NCBI GenBank assembly: GCA_020845695.1
Contig: JADLFG010000049.1
Location: forward strand, 44,628-108,627
Source of the DNA: Thermoleophilia bacterium
Lineage (GTDB): Bacteria; Actinomycetota; Thermoleophilia; Gaiellales; Gaiellaceae
DNA length: 64,000 nucleotides
Direction of reading: 5' to 3'
Both the position numbers and the translations under genes were made by a program. Below are positions 27,406 to 36,317 of this stretch, piece after piece (position 1 is the stretch's first letter; the number at the start of each line of letters is the position of its first letter). The notes below the pieces were generated by a model. That model saw only the letters and a list, made by a program, of their open reading frames with translations. It did no database searches and was not told where the DNA came from.

Positions 27406-28086
27406 GTGGCACGGAAGCGCACGACGATCTTCGACGCGATCGCGACGGGGGACCCCGCGCGGGTCAAGAGGCACCTGACGCGCAAGCCGGAGGCGCTCCA
27501 GGAGCGCGACGGCGAGGGTCGCTCGCCGCTCATGCGGGCCCTCTACGAAGGCCACCGCGACGTCGCGGCGGTCCTGATCGAGCGCGGCGCTCCCGGGGGA
27601 GCGCACGAGGCCGCCGCGCTCGGCGACCTCGACAAGCTGAGTGGCGCGATCGGCCGCAGCCGCCGACGCGCGCGCGAGCTCTCCTCGGACGGCTTCGCGC
27701 CGCTCCATCTCGCCGCCTTCTTCGGACAGGTGGAGGCCGCCCGGCTGCTGCTCGAGCGGGGGGCCGACCTCCAGGCCCGCTCGACCAGCCGCCGCCTCCC
27801 GTCGGTGACCCCGCTCCACAGCGCCGCCGCGGCCCGTCAGACCGAGGTCGCCGAGCTCCTGCTCGAAGCCGGAGCCGACCCGAACGTGACCCATAACGGC
27901 GGCTGGACGGCGCTCCATTCCGCCGCCGCGAACGGCAACATCGAGCTGGCACGGCTCCTGCTCGCGCGTGGCGCCGAGCCGATGCCGCTCGCCGACGACC
28001 GCACGCGCCCGATCGACTTCGCGATCGAGAACCGCTTCAGGGACGTGGTCGAGCTCTTGCGGCCATACGTCTCCGCGCCGCGGTGA
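27406..28086 (+). CDS. Ankyrin-repeat protein
   Basis: A 226-residue cytoplasmic protein made of about six ankyrin repeats. Clear units are EGRSPLMRALYEGHRDVAAVLIERGA, DGFAPLHLAAFFGQVEAARLLLERGAD, a TPLHSAAAARQTEVAELLLEAGAD unit and GGWTALHSAAANGNIELARLLLARGAE, each written here as its start and end pattern. No enzymatic domain or signal peptide is seen. Its role is presumably protein binding. GTG 27406 has GGAGGGGAG upstream. Its stop overlaps the next gene by 4 bases, linking it to the dehydrogenase. Confidence 0.88.
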   Translation: MARKRTTIFDAIATGDPARVKRHLTRKPEALQERDGEGRSPLMRALYEGHRDVAAVLIERGAPGGAHEAAALGDLDKLSGAIGRSRRRARELSSDGFAPLHLAAFFGQVEAARLLLERGADLQARSTSRRLPSVTPLHSAAAARQTEVAELLLEAGADPNVTHNGGWTALHSAAANGNIELARLLLARGAEPMPLADDRTRPIDFAIENRFRDVVELLRPYVSAPR

Positions 28087-29084
28087 CCGAGCGGGTCGTC
28101 CTCGTCACCGACTACACCTGGCCCTCGACCGAGCCCGAGGCCGAGGTGCTCGCCGCCGCCGGGGCGCGGCTCGTCGTCGCCGAGACCGGCTCGGAGGAGG
28201 AGCTGCTCGCGCTCGTCCCGCGGGCGGACGCGATCCTGACCTGTTTCAAGCGGGTGTCGGCGGAGGTTGTGCGCCGAGGCGAGCGGCTGCAGGTGATCGG
28301 CCGCTACGGGATCGGGGTCGACAACATCGCGGTCGACGAGGCGACGCGACTCGGGATCCCGGTCACGAACGTGCCCGCCTACTGCGTCGACGAGGTCGCC
28401 GAGCACGCACTCGCGCTCCTCCTCGCGCTCGAGCGGTCGATCTGCCGCTACGACGCCGGCGTGCGCCGCGGCGACTGGACGCTGACGCAGGGGCTGCCGC
28501 TGCGCCGCGTCGCCGGCAAGACGCTCGGGATCGTCGGCTTCGGTGCGATCGGCCAGCGGCTCGCTCGCAAGGCCAGGGGCCTCGATCTCGACGTCGTCGT
28601 CCACGACCCGACCGCGACCCCCGAGGAGCTCGCCGGGCACGAGGTCCGGGCGCTGCCGCTCGACGAGCTCGCGGCCAGGGCCGACTACGTCTCGTTGCAC
28701 GTGCCGCTGACCGGGGCCACCCGCGGGCTCGTCGACCGCCGCTTCCTGCGCGGGATGAAAGCGACCGCCTACCTCGTCAACGTCTCCCGCGGCGGCGTCG
28801 TCGACCACGACGCCCTGGCCGAGGCACTACGGGAGGGGTGGATCGCCGGGGCTGGGATCGACGTGTTCGAGCCCGAGCATCTGCCGGCCGGGCACCCGCT
28901 GCTCGAGCGGGGGAACCTCGTCGCGACCCCGCACGTCGCGTTCTATTCCGAGGAGTCCGTGCTCGCGCTCGAGCTCGGCGCCGCCCGCAACGTCGCCGCG
29001 ATCCTGACCGGACGGCGCCCCGAGCATGTGGTCAATCCGGAGGTGCTCGAGCTGCCCCGCTGGCGGCATCTCGTCCGAAGCTGA
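28083..29084 (+). CDS. D-isomer-specific 2-hydroxyacid dehydrogenase
   Basis: A 333-residue member of the SerA/glyoxylate reductase family. The NAD motif is GIVGFGAIGQ (around residues 148-157). The catalytic arginine lies in VNVSRGGVVD, the glutamate in DVFEPE and the histidine in TPHVAFYS. IGRYGIGVDNI is the usual substrate-domain segment. It lacks an ACT domain, so it is not the biosynthetic phosphoglycerate dehydrogenase; hydroxypyruvate, glyoxylate or a longer 2-oxoacid are possible substrates. The GTG start overlaps the ankyrin gene. Confidence 0.9.
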   Translation: MTERVVLVTDYTWPSTEPEAEVLAAAGARLVVAETGSEEELLALVPRADAILTCFKRVSAEVVRRGERLQVIGRYGIGVDNIAVDEATRLGIPVTNVPAYCVDEVAEHALALLLALERSICRYDAGVRRGDWTLTQGLPLRRVAGKTLGIVGFGAIGQRLARKARGLDLDVVVHDPTATPEELAGHEVRALPLDELAARADYVSLHVPLTGATRGLVDRRFLRGMKATAYLVNVSRGGVVDHDALAEALREGWIAGAGIDVFEPEHLPAGHPLLERGNLVATPHVAFYSEESVLALELGAARNVAAILTGRRPEHVVNPEVLELPRWRHLVRS

Positions 29085-29091
29085 GCGGCGC

Positions 29092-30153
29092 CTACGGCAC
29101 GTGGCGGGTGACGGTGCCGCTCTCGTAGTTCGCGACCCAGAGCGCCCCCTCGCCGAACGCCAGGCCGAGCGGCGACTGGCCGAGCTCGACCGGCTCACCG
29201 ACGATCTCTTCCGTCCGGGGGTCGATCTCGACGGCCGTCCCGAGCGTGTCCGGGCCGGTCATCACAAGCGCCCAGACGGTCTCGTCGCCGACGGCGACAG
29301 CCGTGCGGCCCGCCGGCCCGACCTCGATCGGGGGGTCGAGCAGCGCGTTCGTGCCGGGCTCGATCCGCCGCACGGTGCCAGCGTCGGTCGTGACCCACAC
29401 CCCGCCGGCGCCGGCGGCGACGTACTCCGGCACGTCCGGGACGGGGATGACCGCCGCTGCCTCGTTCGTGCGCGGGTCGATCCGCGTGACAGCCCCGTTG
29501 ACGCCGCCCGGTGGGTTGCCGCTCGCGACCCAGACGGCGCGGAAGCCGACGGCGATCCCCTGCGGGTAGCCGCCCACCTCGATCACCGCCGCGACCTCGC
29601 CGGTGTCCGGATCGATCCGCGTGACCGTGCCGGCGTTCGGCGCGGTCACCCAGACCGAGCCGGCCCCGGCGGCCACGCACGCGGCCTCCTCGAGGTCGAT
29701 CGCGCGGGAGAAGCGGTTCGTCTTCGGATTGATGCGGACGAGGTTCCCGGACGCGGTCGTGACCCAGATCGCGTCCCTCGCCGCGGCGACGCCGCACGGC
29801 CGCTCGCTGCCGAGCTCGTCGCCGGCGCCGATCTTTGCGACGATCGCCCCGGTGGCGGCGTCGACGCGGACGAGCCGGCGGCCGTCACGGACGACCCAGA
29901 CGCCGCCGGCGCCGACGGCGACCGCGTTCGGGAAGCCCCCGACCGAGACCACGCTCACCTCCTCGACCGGCGGCAGGTCGGTGGGTACGAGCTCGCCCGT
30001 GGCGGTGTCGACGATCTGGCTCGTCGCCGGCTCGAGCGGGGCGGCGGCGTCGCTCCCGTCGTTGGTCAGCCAGAGCACGACCCCGGCGGCGACGCCCAGC
30101 CCGAGCAGCCCGCCGGCGAGGGCGGCGAGCATCGCTTTCGTCTGCCGGCTCAT
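29092..30153 (-). CDS. Membrane-anchored YVTN/NHL-type beta-propeller protein
   Basis: A 353-residue protein. The N-terminal helix (MLAALAGGLLGLGVAAGVVLWL) anchors it to or exports it through the membrane. The rest consists of about seven repeats ending in patterns such as GAGGVWV...GTVTRIDPDTGEVAAVI, typical of virginiamycin-B-lyase-like and YVTN beta-propellers. Binding or scaffold function is likely; no catalytic residues can be assigned. A TATGGT box 6 bases before ATG 30153 suggests a leaderless message. Confidence 0.82.
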   Translation of the reverse strand: MSRQTKAMLAALAGGLLGLGVAAGVVLWLTNDGSDAAAPLEPATSQIVDTATGELVPTDLPPVEEVSVVSVGGFPNAVAVGAGGVWVVRDGRRLVRVDAATGAIVAKIGAGDELGSERPCGVAAARDAIWVTTASGNLVRINPKTNRFSRAIDLEEAACVAAGAGSVWVTAPNAGTVTRIDPDTGEVAAVIEVGGYPQGIAVGFRAVWVASGNPPGGVNGAVTRIDPRTNEAAAVIPVPDVPEYVAAGAGGVWVTTDAGTVRRIEPGTNALLDPPIEVGPAGRTAVAVGDETVWALVMTGPDTLGTAVEIDPRTEEIVGEPVELGQSPLGLAFGEGALWVANYESGTVTRHVP

Positions 30154-30215
30154 CGGCTAACCATAAACCCCGGGCAGGCCGCACCCCACGCGGCGGCGCC
30201 GGGTGGTTGCCCCGG

Positions 30216-30356
30216 CTACCCGAAGTCGCGCGATCCGAGATGGCGAAGCCGGGCCCGGCGTCGGCGTAGCCGCCTGAGCTCGACCTCGGCGAGCACGATC
30301 AGCGCGACGAACAGCCCGGCGAGGGCGACGGCCGCGAGCTGCACGCTCGAGATCAT
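30216..30356 (-). CDS. Small single-pass membrane protein (46 residues)
   Basis: A short frame from ATG 30356 to TAG 30216. It begins MISSVQLAAVALAGLFVALI, a hydrophobic helix of about 20 residues (5-24), and then a strongly basic tail (ELRRLRRRRARLRHLGSRDFG). This topology, N-out helix with arginines inside, is that of real small membrane proteins and is unlikely by chance. GGGGGC precedes the ATG. It lies 62 bases upstream of the propeller gene on the same strand and may be cotranscribed. The function is unknown. Confidence 0.5.
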   Translation of the reverse strand: MISSVQLAAVALAGLFVALIVLAEVELRRLRRRRARLRHLGSRDFG

Positions 30357-30588
30357 GCCCCCAGGCTGACGGCCCCAGCTCAGGAAGCGGTGATGCTTCC
30401 GTCAGGATTGCGTGAGGAGGCCGGCCGGCGCCGACCCGGGTCCCCCGGCTCGCGCTCGTCCGGAACGCCCGCCAGCGGCGCCGGGCGCGCGCCCCGGCTC
30501 GGCTAGGCTGCCGGGAACACGTGAGCGAGTACCGGTGGGCATGGGCCTCCCCTTACACGTTCCCGAGCTCGAAGAGGGAGGTGAATAC

Positions 30589-30798
30589 ATGGCATCCGGA
30601 ACCGTCAAGTGGTTCAACGATGCGAAGGGCTACGGCTTCATCACGCCCGACGGCGGTGGTAAGGACGTCTTCGTCCACCATTCGAACATCGCCGGCACGG
30701 GGTTCAAGAGCCTCGCCGAGGGCGCCCGGGTCGAGTTCGACGTGAGCGAGGGGCAGAAGGGCCCCGAGGCGTCGAACGTGACCGTCGTTCCCGGCTAG
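30589..30798 (+). CDS. Cold-shock-domain protein
   Basis: A 69-residue CspA-type OB-fold protein. RNP-1 is KGYGFI and RNP-2 is DVFVHHSNI, with the leading GTVKWFND. It binds single-stranded RNA/DNA and melts RNA structure. ATG 30589 has GGGAGG 7 bases upstream. A TAGGCT at 30504-30509 could start a ~75-base 5' leader, the usual place for temperature-dependent control of csp genes. A strong hairpin follows the gene. Compared with the second copy at 47712 it is slightly longer and starts with ATG. Confidence 0.93.
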   Translation: MASGTVKWFNDAKGYGFITPDGGGKDVFVHHSNIAGTGFKSLAEGARVEFDVSEGQKGPEASNVTVVPG

Positions 30799-30808
30799 TC
30801 CGCCGGGC

Positions 30809-30843
30809 CTACCGGCCGGCGGCGTGTTGTCGCCGGCCGGTAG
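30809..30843 (+). terminator. 13-bp perfect stem-loop after the cold-shock gene
   Basis: CTACCGGCCGGCG (30809-30821) pairs with CGCCGGCCGGTAG (30831-30843) around a 9-base loop, starting 10 bases after the csp stop. It is followed by CCTTCCCC rather than a T-run. Confidence 0.65.
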
Positions 30844-30867
30844 CCTTCCCCCTGGAGGTTGGGTCGA

Positions 30868-31262
<395 letters not shown>

Positions 31263-31266
<4 letters not shown>

Positions 31267-32036
31267 AGCCGGCGCTCGAGCACCCAGACCGTGCCGATCG
31301 GGTCGAAGCCGAGCCGCTCGTAGAGAGCGGTCGGGCCGTCCTCCTCCGCCTGGAGGAAGACGAGGCGGCGGCCGGCGTCGCGTGCTCGGGCGATCGCGTG
31401 GAGCACGACCGCGCTCGCGAGCCCGCGGCCCCGGTGGGTCGGGAGCGTCATCACCGACTCGATCTGCGCGACCCCGGGGCTCTCGTGTAGATCGCAGGCG
31501 GAGACCACCGCGTCGCCAGCGAGGGCGCCGTAGGCCCTGGCGCCGGCAGCGGCGAGCACGTCGCGGGCCTCGACGATCTGCCGCTCGACGCCGGGCGTGA
31601 GCTCGGGCGTGTCCTCGGCCAGCGAGCGCTCGAGGAACGTGCGTGCTTCGGCCGGGGTCAGCTCCCGGACGGCGGCGCCGTCGCCGCCCGCGCTCGCCGG
31701 ACGGCGGTGGGCCATCAGAACGCGGCGCCTGACGCCCCAGCCGAGCGCGGTGAGGCCCGGGGCGACACGTTCGCCGCCGCGCCCGTCGGCGACGATCGCG
31801 TGGCGGTGCGTGAGGCCGGCCGCCGCCTGCACGCGCTCGAGCTCCAGGGCGAGCGCTCTCGCATCCTGGGCGACCGGAACCGTGTCGACCCAGACCAGGT
31901 TGAGATCCCACACCTGGGGCAGCCGCTCGTCGAAGACCGCCACGCCGAACGGCAGCGGCTCCACGCGCAGCGCAGCCCGCAGCGCAAGGCCGCGCATGAA
32001 CGCGAGCGCCGACGCGAGCTCGCCCGGGCGGCGCAC
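31263..32036 (-). CDS. GNAT-family N-acetyltransferase
   Basis: A 257-residue protein. The C-terminal half is a GNAT domain: IESVMTLPTHRGRGLASAVVLHAIARAR contains the R/Q-x-x-G-x-G/A acetyl-CoA loop, followed by FLQAEEDGPTALYERLGF. The N-terminal ~110 residues look like a second, degenerate GNAT-like domain. The acceptor is unknown. The GTG start is one base after the molybdopterin oxidoreductase stop, so the two are cotranscribed. Confidence 0.85.
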
Positions 32037-32037
32037 G

Positions 32038-34071
32038 CTAGCCGCGCGCGGGGCGAACGGTCACCTCGACCCCGTGCACCGAGGTGCTCTCGCCCATGTC
32101 GCTCGTCTCGCCCGGGTTGAGCGCGTTGACGGTCGCGCCGGACGGCTCGAGCTTCGGCCAGCGTCCCTTGTGGGACAGGGCGACGCCCTTCGGCACGTCG
32201 GCGGAGACGACGGTGCGCACGGGGAGCCTCCCCGTGGCGTTTTCGAGCAGCGCCTCGTCCCCGTTGGCGAGGCCCCGCTCGGCGGCGTCGTCGGGGTGGA
32301 GATGAACTGTGGCCGGGCCCGCCTGGCGCAGGACCTTCGCGTCGTTCGCGAAGCTGTCGTTGAGGATCCAGGGCGAGGCGGGGGAGAGGAGGCGAAGGCG
32401 GCCGGCGGACGGGCGCTCGTCGGCGAGCGGCAGCGGAACCCGCGGGTGTCCGTCCCGCTCGGCTCGCTCCGAGGCGAGCTCGACCAGTCCACTCGGCGTC
32501 GGGAACGTGAGCTCGGCGAACTGGACGACCGGGGCGGCCGTGACCGGGACGGTGCCTCGCGCGGCGAGCCCCGCGAAGTCGAGCTCGAGCCCGGAGCGAT
32601 CGAGCAGGGCCGCGATCACGGCGGCGTCGGGCTCCCGCAGCTCGGGGTCGTCGAAGCCGAGTGCCCGCGCGAGCCGGCGGACGATCTCCTGGTTCGGGAG
32701 CGCTTCGCCGGGCGGGTCGGCTGCCTTGACCTGCGCGGACAGGGTCAGGTCGAAGTAGGGGACGACGAGGTCGTCGAACTCGAGGAAGCTCGCCGCCGGC
32801 AGCACGTAGTCTGCGAGGTCGGCCGTGTCCGTCTGGAACAGCTCGAGCACGACCGTGAACAGGTCCTCGCGCTGGAGGGCGCGGCGCAGCCTGGCCTGAT
32901 CGGGGTTCGACGCGACGATGTTGACGTTCCATGCGACCAGGGCCCGCGAGGCGCGGGCGTCCTCGAGCCGCTCCGCCAGACGCATCTGGCTCACGCGCGG
33001 CGGCCTGGCCGTGGGCGCCAGGTGCGGCGCTGTCACGTAGTCGCCGTCGATCCCTCGCGATGCGGAACCGTTCAGGTAGAGGAAGCCGGCGCCGGGGCGG
33101 CCGAGGTTGCCGGTGACCGCGGGCAGGAGCGCGCAGGCGCGGATCACGTTGCCGCCCGTGCGCTGGCGCTGGAGACCCTGACCCAGCCAGAGCAGCGACG
33201 GTCCCTCGCCGTAGCTCCGGGCCGCCTTCTCGATCAGCGCGGCCGGCACGCCCGTCACCCGCTCGCCCCAGGCGGGCGTGCACGGGTCGAGCAGCGGCTC
33301 GAGCTCCTCCCAGCCGACCGCGTGGTCGTGCAGGAAGTCGAGGTCGGCGAGGCCGTCGCGGCGGATCACGTGCAGGAGCGCGAAGGCGAGCGCGGCGTCC
33401 GTGCCGGGGAACGGCTGGAGGTGGAGGGCCGCGGCGCGGGCCGTCTCCGTTCGGATCGGGTCGACGACGATCAGGCGGCCGGTCGCGGGCCGGAGCCAGT
33501 GCTCGTCGACGTGCGGGCCGGACGCGGACGGGTTCGCGCCCCAGACGAGGATGCACGCGGCGTCCCGGGCGGTGCGGGGGTCGAAGCCCGTCTCGGAGTC
33601 CCCGTAGACGTACCCGAGCGCGACGTGGCCGGCGTTGTTGCAGACCGTGTCGGGGTCGACCTCGGTCGCGCCGAGGCGGTGGACGAGGCGCATCGGGAAG
33701 CCGTAGGCGAGCTGGGAGATCGTTCCGGTGTAGTGGGTCGCGAGGATTGTCTCCGGGCCGTGCTCGGTGGCGATCGCCGCGAGGCGGGCGGCGATGTCGG
33801 CGAGCGCGTCGTCCCAGCCAACAGGCTCGAACCGCCCGCTGCTCTTGGCGCCGACGCGTCGCAGCGGCCGCGTCAGCCGGGCGGCGGAATCGCGCCAGGC
33901 GCCGTTGTAGCCGAGCGAGCACTTCGGGCACAGCTTCCCGCGGCTGACCGGGTGCTCCGGGTCGCCGCGCACGTTCACGATCGCGCCGTTCTCAACCGCG
34001 ACGACGATCCCGCACGAGTCGTAGCAATCGCGCGGGCAGGTCGTGCGGATCGTGGTGGCGACTCCCCTCAT
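32038..34071 (-). CDS. Molybdopterin oxidoreductase (DMSO reductase/BisC-like family)
   Basis: A 677-residue single-subunit protein. The N-terminal 4Fe-4S motif is Cys12-x3-Cys16-x3-Cys20-x27-Cys48 (CPRDCYDSC...LCPKC). Cofactor-binding segments follow: VCNNAGHVALGYVYG, VWGANPSASGPH, VVDPIRTETA and PGTDAALAFALL. The C-terminal molydopterin-dinucleotide domain starts near RLRLLSPAS. No signal peptide is visible, so it is probably cytoplasmic. The electron partner and substrate are unknown; no FeS or membrane subunit is adjacent. ATG 34071 is assigned from the N-terminal cluster position. Confidence 0.88.
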   Translation of the reverse strand: MRGVATTIRTTCPRDCYDSCGIVVAVENGAIVNVRGDPEHPVSRGKLCPKCSLGYNGAWRDSAARLTRPLRRVGAKSSGRFEPVGWDDALADIAARLAAIATEHGPETILATHYTGTISQLAYGFPMRLVHRLGATEVDPDTVCNNAGHVALGYVYGDSETGFDPRTARDAACILVWGANPSASGPHVDEHWLRPATGRLIVVDPIRTETARAAALHLQPFPGTDAALAFALLHVIRRDGLADLDFLHDHAVGWEELEPLLDPCTPAWGERVTGVPAALIEKAARSYGEGPSLLWLGQGLQRQRTGGNVIRACALLPAVTGNLGRPGAGFLYLNGSASRGIDGDYVTAPHLAPTARPPRVSQMRLAERLEDARASRALVAWNVNIVASNPDQARLRRALQREDLFTVVLELFQTDTADLADYVLPAASFLEFDDLVVPYFDLTLSAQVKAADPPGEALPNQEIVRRLARALGFDDPELREPDAAVIAALLDRSGLELDFAGLAARGTVPVTAAPVVQFAELTFPTPSGLVELASERAERDGHPRVPLPLADERPSAGRLRLLSPASPWILNDSFANDAKVLRQAGPATVHLHPDDAAERGLANGDEALLENATGRLPVRTVVSADVPKGVALSHKGRWPKLEPSGATVNALNPGETSDMGESTSVHGVEVTVRPARG

Positions 34072-34463
34072 CGGCAGGGACAGCCATTCTCCCTCGCGAA
34101 GCCCCGGCTCGCAACGTCGGCGCGGCCATCAAGGGGTCAGACCCCGGGGTCAGACCCCCTGATAAGACCCCGGGGTCAGACCCCCTGATACGGGTCGACG
34201 CAGATCCCGTGCATGTGTCGCTCAACCATGCCGGCCGCCGGCGTGGCGCGGCCGACCGGGGTCTGACCCTCTACCGACACGACCCCTGCGGGCGCTGCCG
34301 ACGGCGCAACCGCCGCTGCCGGGGAAGACGACGAGCAGGACGCAGCGGCGGCAGCGTCCCGTCTCAACCGCGAAAAACGAACCCCGCCCGGCCCCATCGC
34401 TTCCTCACAGCCCTACTCGTCCGCCGGCCCCGGTTCGCCGGGCATTCTGGTGGATAGGGCTGA
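34072..34463. other. Intergenic region with repeats, no convincing gene
   Basis: The 392 bases between the oxidoreductase start and the transposase end hold the GGGGTCAGACCCC cluster (34133-34190), a degenerate copy at 34258-34270, and an inverted repeat CAGCCCTA (34408-34415)/TAGGGCTG (34455-34462) beside the transposase stop. Open frames here lack codon bias and family resemblance. Confidence 0.6.
34133..34190. repeat. Cluster of three GGGGTCAGACCCC units with a 26-bp tandem repeat
   Basis: GGGGTCAGACCCC occurs at 34133-34145, 34146-34158 and 34172-34184. The segment 34139-34164 is repeated exactly at 34165-34190 (26 bp, ending CTGATA). A 12/13 match in the other orientation lies at 34258-34270. 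Confidence 0.85.
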
Positions 34464-35354
34464 TCATGCCGCGGCGGCCGCTTTCGCGCGGAGGTGTTCT
34501 CGCGCCTGGGTCGGGGTCCGGTAGTCGTGGCGTTCGATCAGCCAGTGCTGGTTGTAGGTGCGGCCGAAGGCGCGGACGGCGTTGCGGAGCTCCTCGAGCG
34601 TGTCGAAGCGTTCGATCCACAGGACCTGCTCCTTCAGCGTCTGGATCGCTTTCTCGGCGACGCCGTTCGTCTCTGGCTCGTAGTGGAAGGCCGGCGAGCG
34701 GGCGATGCCGAGGTGGTCGATCTCGGCTTGGTAGTGGTCAGGGCGGAAGCAGGAGCCGCCGTCGTAGCGCAGGGCGAGCCCGGCGGCGACCGCCCGTTCG
34801 ACCGAGCCGAAGCGCTCGGCGCAGACCTCGCGCAGCAGGTCGGCGGCGGCGAAGCGGTCGATGCGGTGGGCGGCGTCGTACCAGACCTCGTTCGAGGCGT
34901 GATCGACGATCACGAACACGGCGCAGCGCCCCTCCTGACCTGTCCAGGCCTCGGTCGCGTCGGTCGCCCAGAGCGTGTCGGGCACCGAAACGGTGATCGT
35001 GCCCTCGTGCAGCCTGGCGGCTCGCTTCCTGACCTGCGCCGTCGGCGCGAGCAGCCCCGCCTCGCGGGTCAGCCGCAGCACGCGCTTGCGGCTCGTGCGG
35101 ATCCCTCGCTGGCGGCGCAGCCGCGCCCAGACCTTGCGGTGGCCCTCACCGACGAACGGTGAGGCGTCGAGGTCGCGGCGGATCTCCGCCAAAAGCTCGG
35201 CGTCCGGGAGCGCGCCGACGGGGCCGGGACGGCGGCGAGCAGGAACCGCATCGGCCGAGGCGCACCGGCGGCGGCGCTGCTCGCACGCCGCCGACCGGGG
35301 TACGCCCGCCACCCGGCAGACCGCCGAAAGCGGTGCCGGCAGCTGCGCGCTCAC
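34464..35354 (-). CDS. IS3-family transposase OrfB (integrase core)
   Basis: A 296-residue DDE transposase. The N-terminal part has the HTH_21-like GEGHRKVWARLRRQRGIRTSRKRVLRL. The integrase core shows LWATDATEAWT (first Asp), LRYDGGSCF (second Asp) and NGVAEKAIQTLKEQ (Glu). The GTG start overlaps the OrfA stop as GTGA, which would make OrfB by coupled re-initiation rather than only by the -1 frameshift usual in IS3. It appears intact. Confidence 0.88.
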   Translation of the reverse strand: MSAQLPAPLSAVCRVAGVPRSAACEQRRRRCASADAVPARRRPGPVGALPDAELLAEIRRDLDASPFVGEGHRKVWARLRRQRGIRTSRKRVLRLTREAGLLAPTAQVRKRAARLHEGTITVSVPDTLWATDATEAWTGQEGRCAVFVIVDHASNEVWYDAAHRIDRFAAADLLREVCAERFGSVERAVAAGLALRYDGGSCFRPDHYQAEIDHLGIARSPAFHYEPETNGVAEKAIQTLKEQVLWIERFDTLEELRNAVRAFGRTYNQHWLIERHDYRTPTQAREHLRAKAAAAA

Positions 35355-35728
35355 CTCGAGCGCCTCGGCGACTGAGGGTGGCCCTTCTTCTCCAGCAGCG
35401 CCCGCAGGATGTCTACCTCCAGCTGCAGCTCACCGACCTTACGCTGCGCCGCGACGAGCCGTCGGTCGCCCTCCGGCGCCGGCCGCGACTTCAGCCCCTC
35501 CCGGCCCGCCGCGAGGAACTCCTCCCGCCAGCCGGCGATCCGCCCCGCCGGCTGCCCCGACTCCCGCGCCAACAGATCCAGCGACTCCCCGCGCAGCAGG
35601 CGCAACACCACCTGCTCTTTGCGGCGCACGCTCCAGCGCACCTCCCGGCTCGCCTCCGGCCCGCCGCTCGCCACGCCGGAGCGCGGCTCCCCAACTGCCT
35701 CCACACCAACCTCCCGAACCCTCGACAT
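35351..35728 (-). CDS. IS3-family transposase OrfA
   Basis: A 125-residue OrfA. A helix-turn-helix region (KEQVVLRLLRGESLDLLARESGQPAGRIAGWREEF, written by its ends KEQVVL to WREEF) is followed by a leucine-rich coiled coil (VAAQRKVGELQLEVDILRALLEKKG) used for multimerisation. ATG 35728 has GGGGAGG 5 bases upstream. Together with OrfB it would recognise the element's ends. Confidence 0.82.
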   Translation of the reverse strand: MSRVREVGVEAVGEPRSGVASGGPEASREVRWSVRRKEQVVLRLLRGESLDLLARESGQPAGRIAGWREEFLAAGREGLKSRPAPEGDRRLVAAQRKVGELQLEVDILRALLEKKGHPQSPRRSR

Positions 35729-35854
35729 CGTGACCTCCCCGGTCTAATCGAGTGTCCGGACAGAACCGGGTGCGCGGGACTCGTCGCACACCTCGTCGCC
35801 TGCCTCCACCAACGCGCTCAAGCGCCGGCAGCCGCCCTTCGTGAAAGATCCGGG

Positions 35855-36316
35855 CTAGCCGACGATCTCGGCGATCTCCTCGCCGCCGCGAACGAGCCAG
35901 TCGATCGGCGCACGCTCGATCACCTCTCGCAGCACGAGCGCGGTGACCGATCCGAGCGAGTCGCGAGCGGCCGCGTCGTCGACGGCGCGCAGCAGACCGG
36001 AACGAACCGCCCGCTCGATCGTCTCGCGCGTCCACGCGATCGGATCGATACCCGGCGCCTCGGGCACGAAGGCGAGTACGAGCTCCTCGCGAGTCGTGCC
36101 GAGTTCGCAGGCGGCTCCGTTCAGGCCCGAGAGTACGACCCGCTGCACCGTCGCGTCGATCCCGTCGCCCGGGAAGCGTACCTCAGCCGTGCACGGGTCG
36201 GCGACCTTCGTTTGTCCGAACCCCGGCGCGCCGAGCCAGAGCTCGACCGCGACGAGCACGACACCCACCGCCAGCAGCGTCGCGAGCGCGGCGAGGGCGA
36301 GGCGCCGTCGGCTCAC
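35855..36316 (-). CDS. Hypothetical membrane-anchored or secreted protein
   Basis: A 153-residue protein of no recognised family. After VSRRR comes a hydrophobic helix (LALAALATLLAVGVVLVAVEL, ends given) acting as anchor or signal. The outside part has two cysteines (in DPCTAEVRF and GAACELG) that could form a disulfide, followed by two predicted helices. GTG 36316 is preferred over the longer frame because GGAGG lies 9 bases upstream and the MFS stop is one base before. It is therefore the second gene of an MFS operon and may assist the transporter. Confidence 0.65.
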   Translation of the reverse strand: MSRRRLALAALATLLAVGVVLVAVELWLGAPGFGQTKVADPCTAEVRFPGDGIDATVQRVVLSGLNGAACELGTTREELVLAFVPEAPGIDPIAWTRETIERAVRSGLLRAVDDAAARDSLGSVTALVLREVIERAPIDWLVRGGEEIAEIVG

Positions 36317-36317
36317 C

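Larger units (their letters stand above)
34408..35770 (-). mobile_element. IS3-like insertion sequence (approximate limits)
   Basis: Two minus-strand genes encode a helix-turn-helix OrfA and a DDE integrase-core OrfB. The limits are uncertain. On the left, the inverted repeat 34408-34462 follows the OrfB stop. On the right, the palindrome TGTCCGGACA (35753-35762) lies 25 bases before the OrfA start. I could not recognise matching terminal inverted repeats or a target-site duplication. The element sits between the palindrome cluster and a membrane-protein gene. Confidence 0.65.

Noticed and set aside
34133..34190. Possible short CRISPR or attachment site
   Set aside because: Direct 26-bp repeats are contiguous without spacers and belong to the dispersed palindrome family.
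34176..34457. Small frames between the oxidoreductase and the transposase
   Set aside because: They run through repeat sequence, lack a ribosome-binding site or leaderless box, and are low-complexity.
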